Shown: in pieces, positions 60,068 to 64,000 of the stretch
Numbering within the stretch: the stretch's first letter is position 1
How the letters are laid out: every line of letters starts with the position of its first letter
From: Iris pallida
Taxonomy: Eukaryota > Streptophyta > Magnoliopsida > Asparagales > Iridaceae
Assembly (NCBI GenBank): GCA_029216955.1
Contig: JANAVB010015600.1
Span: forward strand, 31,665,554 to 31,729,553
Direction: 5' to 3'
Length of the DNA stretch: 64,000 nt
Made by a program: the position numbers and the translations under genes
Notes under the pieces: generated by a model
The model's database searches: none
What the model was told of the DNA's origin: nothing
Seen by the model: the letters and a program-made list of their open reading frames with translations, nothing else

Positions 60068-62269
60068 TGTCACGCCCCAGAACCAGAATACCGGAAAGCG
60101 GAGGAATGACTCAGCCAGCTACGTATTACGGGTAGATGAATACCGTATAATGCGATCAATGCTGTTTAAAAGATGAGGGGGATGCATACTACATGAAAGT
60201 CTCACTAGGGTTACTCAACATCTATTGCCTCAATCATTCAAACAAGAAGCAGTAATAGAGAACATGTAAGATAAAGCAGTAAGGCGTCCCAAACGCTCAG
60301 TCAAAATATTCTTGAGATCTGGCTTTACAAAACATAGCCAGATGATATGACAAGGTATACACAATCGTTATCAGCTACAATCTGACTTAGTTACAATTAT
60401 GTAAAAGTAAGTGCAAGACAGTCCGACTAACATGTCGGTGCCAAGCGGCAAAATATATAGTAAGTAGCAAAACGAGCAGGGAAGCAAGGAACCCACTCGT
60501 GTCCTCCTGCGATCATCCCTCTAGTATTGACCATCTTGGAGGTGGAAGTAAGCTGAGCCCTCGGGAGCTGGCTCTAAATCTGGCCATGCAAAACCAGAGA
60601 GGTTAGACCTCAAATAGCAAGTACCACAAGGAAGCACGACATGAAGAATTAGAACCAGTGGTAAGAGTTAAGAATATGATAAATAAGTCTCCGCTTGCTA
60701 CTGGGATTCACACAACATCACGACACTTCAAACCAACTTCCCAACCAAACAAGGACAGAAGTTGACCCGTCATGTCCTGACATTCTGATCATCTCAGTAG
60801 TTAACAGAGTAGGTACAGTACACAAACAAATCAATTTAAATGGCAATACAACTACTACGGCTTGCTAACTGTAAGTTCCAAGTTGCCGTGGAAATATGCA
60901 ATAAGGGATTCCTCAGTTCTTATAATGTACAAGCAAGGCTAGTCTACCCAATAATCAATTGCGCCAATCATGAATTATACGTGTCCCAGCGGGATGCCCG
61001 TCATCAATATATATATAAAAATATAAACAGATACAACTCCCTGCCCGTGTGGCAGGTTTGCAGTATCTGTGGGAACCAGCCGGCATGTCGGGGCACTAAT
61101 TGTCCCGAGATGGCTGCCATGTAAGAACTCGGGAATCCATTCTCTCCATGCAATCGTTATTTTATTTAGCTTAATAGTTCCTATGTTAATTGAAATCTCA
61201 TGTCGTGGATCATGGTCATTCGGAATGAGTACTCTCGTACAGAGTACAATATGCATAACTCTACAACGATGCCCGTGTGGTTAGGTTGTAGGTCTTACAT
61301 AGCGTAATGCAACAATCAAACCTAGCCACGGAATAATCATGCCTTGACTGTAAGGTACATATGCTGCTTTTGTAGAAAATAAGTTGAAGTCTGCACGTAT
61401 CCATATGCCAATGTTTGGGATCGGCTAGTCGATTGCGATGGTTCGTGGTTAGTATATGAACATGTCTCATTCAATTCGCTAAGATGACTAGCCAGTCTTT
61501 TAGTTCCAACTAGGAACGCATGATCAATCATTTAGTCAAGGTAACAATCAATGTCAATTTGTGACCAGCGTGAAAGTCAAACTAGTATTTAGTATGGTCG
61601 AGTCTATAACTCTCAGGGTTAAGTTCCAGTCATACTGGGTATCCATAAACCAATCGAGACACAGTGCACACTCCACACAACAATATGTATTAAAATATTA
61701 ACATATCATGATTATATCCAGTTTATGTCAAAAATACGTAAGGATATAATAAGGGGTGCCATGCGCCTAAGGAGTACGCCAAAGGAAGTACGCGCAAAGG
61801 AATAACGTTTACACGTGAACTTGTACACGTAAAGTAAATAACGTTACGCGTAAAAGAATACGCGTAAAGGAAATAATGTTACGCGTGAAGGAATACGTGC
61901 AAAGGAATAACGTTTACGCATAAAACTTGTACGCGTAAAGTAAATAACGTTACGCGTGAAGGAATACGCATAAAGGAATAACGTTTACGCGTGAAAGAAT
62001 ACGCGTAAAGTAAATAACGTTACGCGTAAAAGAATACGCCAAGCCAGAGTAGACGTGCGTAATCCAGATTCACGCTGACATGAATGAACGTGGGCGTAGA
62101 GCTTGATACTACGCGGGCACGTATAAACGTGGGCGTAGAGAACCTCCAGAACTCTAAATTCATGGAACCTTTAAACTCAGCCAAAAATGGGACTTCCATG
62201 GATCAAAAATGGGGTATAACACAAATCTCAATAACCTGGAATGATGAAAACTTGAAAATAAGGAAGTTT
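60068..62269 (-). repeat. Element G 5' LTR, truncated
   Basis: It matches 51810-54353 until CTTGAAAATAAGGAAGTTT, then stops abruptly in T-rich sequence. The TA run is reduced to about 19 bp (61007-61025), and the ACGCGT array to three units (about 61773-62040, 8 ACGCGT words; spacing 105 and 71). Confidence 0.9.
61773..62040. repeat. Shorter ACGCGT repeat array (G 5' LTR)
   Basis: AATAACGTTT units at 61801, 61906 and 61977. It is roughly half the length of the partner array. Confidence 0.85.
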
Positions 62270-62860
62270 TAAATTTTATGTTTTAAATTTTATGTTTTAA
62301 ATTTATGTTTTTTTAGTTTTTTTTTCTTTCTAGGTTTTAAATTTATGTTTAAAATTTTTTATTTTATTTTTCCCTCCTCTTTTATCCGGGCTTGGGACCG
62401 GCAATGCAAGCTTTGCTTGTCATAGGCAGAGTTAGAAATTTTTGTTTCAAGTTTTTGTTTTTTTATTTTAAGTTTTTTTGTTTTTTTTTTAATTTGTGTT
62501 TTTTTGTTGTTTTGTTTTAGTTTTAAGTTTCTTTTTTAGTTTTTTTTGTTCTAAGTTTTTTTGTTTGTTTTTGTTTGTTTTTGTTTTAAGTTTTTGGTTT
62601 TGTTATGTAAGTTTTCTTTATTTCTTTTCTTTTGTTTTGTTTTGTTTGTTTTGTTTTGTTTCTTGTTTTTAAGTTTTGTTTTAAATTTTTTCTTTCTAAG
62701 TATTTTTTTAAAGTTTTGTCTTTAAGTTTTTTGAGTTTTCCTCCTCTTTTTTTAGTTTTATTTCTAAGGTTTTTTTTTAAGTTTTGATTTAAAGTTTTTT
62801 TTGGTTTTTTTTCCTTCCTTTTTTTGGTTTTTTTTTAATTTTTAGTTTTTCTTGTCATAC
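62270..62860. repeat. T-rich low-complexity tract
   Basis: About 590 bp of runs such as TTTTAAGTTTTTTTG and TTTTGTTTTG. One non-repetitive island at 62382-62438 reads TCCGGGCTTGGGACCGGCAA and continues with TGCAAGCTTTGCTTGTCATA. I do not recognise the island with confidence. G is broken at the left edge of the tract. Confidence 0.8.
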
Positions 62861-62962
62861 CTTTGAGTCATTCTTCTTCCTCCTCGGTTCCAAAACCCAT
62901 TGTAAGCGATTCAAAGTCCAGATCGTTGATGTCAGCAGCTTCATCTTTCTTGTTTTGGATTC

Positions 62963-63515
62963 TTTTTTTGCTAAAATTTAATCTTGAACACATACACAAG
63001 CTTCCAAGATATCTGGTTTCAATCGGCTCCTCTTTACGCTCAAAATCCTTGATCCTGCACTAAACATGACTCCGATGCTACCGTGGACACCGTGACCATT
63101 AGTAGATCACGTGCTATGGTAGAAAGTACAGGAAAAAAATTTGTCGTGTTTTCTCCACCATTCTAAAATGGTGAAGTGATTTGATGATTCATCTTCTTCT
63201 TCATAAGAACTTAGATATAAAGACAACTCTTGAGTGGATTGGGAAGAGTGTTTTTGTTTCTTCCTTTTTAGAATACGACTAGCGTGGTCGACTATGCCAA
63301 AGCTACTACTAGTACTCACTTGAGTTGGTCGGGTCGACACAACTTTGTCTTCATAAAGCATTACTAATCTTTCCAACACTACCTTTAGTTCTACTTTCAA
63401 GTCAATAACATCAAGATCCATGTTTTATGCATAGTCATCTAACAAAGCCTCTACACCCTCTAATTTTTTGCCAAAATCCAATCTTGAACACATACACAAG
63501 CTTCCAAGATATCTG
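62963..63515 (-). pseudogene. hAT transposase C-terminal fragment, rearranged
   Basis: On the minus strand: ELSLYLSSYEEEDESSNHF, ILEWWRKHDKFF, then after a one-base shift in a T run (about 63134-63140) FPVLSTIARDLLMVTVSTVA, and after a second shift FSAGSRILSVKRSRLKPDIL, EACVYVQD, stop. This is the dimerisation region typical of hAT transposases. Before it (63515-63424) lies a second copy of the very C-terminus, DILEACVYVQDWILAKKLEG, VEALLDDYA, stop, so part of the 3' end is duplicated upstream of the middle. No DDE core or BED finger is seen; this is a remnant only. Confidence 0.8.
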
Positions 63516-64000
63516 TTGGCCCATTCCATGGTCACACCCGATTTTAATAATCGACATAAACTTAAGTCAATACACAAAATATACGAACTGCTGCTAATCA
63601 TTTCAGGTCTTGTGAAATCAATATCAAAAAGCATACTACTACATCAGCAAGCACAAAAATTATCATTCTGAAACTTATTTTTCATTGGAATCTAGTCCGA
63701 GTCATTTTATAATTTATTATGTATTTTATCTTTATTGAGTCTAGGATATAAATTGTAAGATCGACTGGATAATACTGGCTTAGGTTAATCATAGTCCACT
63801 TTCCTATACTGACTACCCATCCATAGTCCACCTACCAAAAATTTTATTTCCCTTCTGCAACAAAATTTGACAAATGTCTTACATTTTTACTGAGACAAAA
63901 CTCAAGCCGAGTTCGGCCCGAGTTCGGTCAGTTTGAATTTAAATATTTGTTGCCTCCAAATCTGCATGCAACGTTCATTTGTGAAATCTTTGCATCAGAA
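63516..64000. other. Unassigned sequence
   Basis: AT-rich, no gene or repeat recognised. It may be further DNA transposon or LTR debris. Confidence 0.4.

Larger units (their letters stand above)
51810..62269 (-). mobile_element. Element G: Ty3/gypsy retrotransposon, 5' LTR truncated
   Basis: A minus-sense element with 3' LTR 51810-54855, INT, RT/RNase H, PR, gag, a tRNA-Ile PBS, and a 5' LTR starting at 60068 that breaks off at 62269, about 500 bp before its expected start. The left flank ATAAC (51805-51809) would be the target duplication, but its partner is lost. LTR ends and proteins are closest to element E. Gag and pol share a frame, with stops and two frameshifts. Confidence 0.92.

Overview
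This window is plant nuclear heterochromatin, almost entirely transposable elements. The evidence for a plant is Ty3/gypsy polyproteins of chromovirus (Tekay/Del-like) type, LTRs of 2.7 to 4.0 kb, a CACTA (En/Spm) transposon with a TNP2-type transposase, and a hAT remnant. An angiosperm is very likely; I cannot name the species. I see no host protein-coding gene, rRNA, tRNA gene or CRISPR array. Every recognisable coding region is a pseudogene carrying nonsense codons or frameshifts. Gene symbols are therefore left empty.

The layout is a nested stack. I use letters for the elements. Element F (+ strand) is the host of the stack: its 5' LTR ends at 32406, it has a tRNA-Met primer site, and its gag-pol runs from about 32584. 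That coding region is split at 35216 by a CACTA transposon (H, 35217-49875). It resumes at 49879 and reaches a 3' LTR at 51694. The CACTA is itself split by D (40041-49386, minus sense), a coding-less LTR retrotransposon with nearly identical 4-kb LTRs and a GGAGG target duplication. To the left, F-associated LTR sequence is broken at 29778 by C (7073-29778, minus sense). The protease/RT junction of C is interrupted by E (13563-24004, minus sense, target duplication TCTGG). The 3' LTR of C is cut at 7072 by B (+ sense, coding-less), and the 5' LTR of B is cut at 507 by A, whose LTR fills 1-507. To the right, the 3' LTR of F is cut at 51809 by G (51810-62269, minus sense). The 5' LTR of G is truncated against a T-rich tract that leads into a broken hAT transposase (62963-63515) and 0.5 kb of unassigned sequence.

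Elements B, C, D, E and G share features that set them apart from F. Their primer-binding sites match the 3' end of plant tRNA-Ile, not tRNA-Met, and lie 8-9 nt inside the LTR. Their LTRs end in variants of GGGGCGTGACA. Several LTRs carry arrays of short regulatory-looking motifs: dense TTGAC boxes in C and D, and a 71-bp ACGCGT repeat in G. A small stem-loop lies just upstream of the 3' LTR in all six elements whose 3' end is visible. B and D have no coding capacity and would depend on proteins supplied by relatives. D is the youngest insertion by LTR identity. F, with its RT active-site aspartates lost, is among the oldest.
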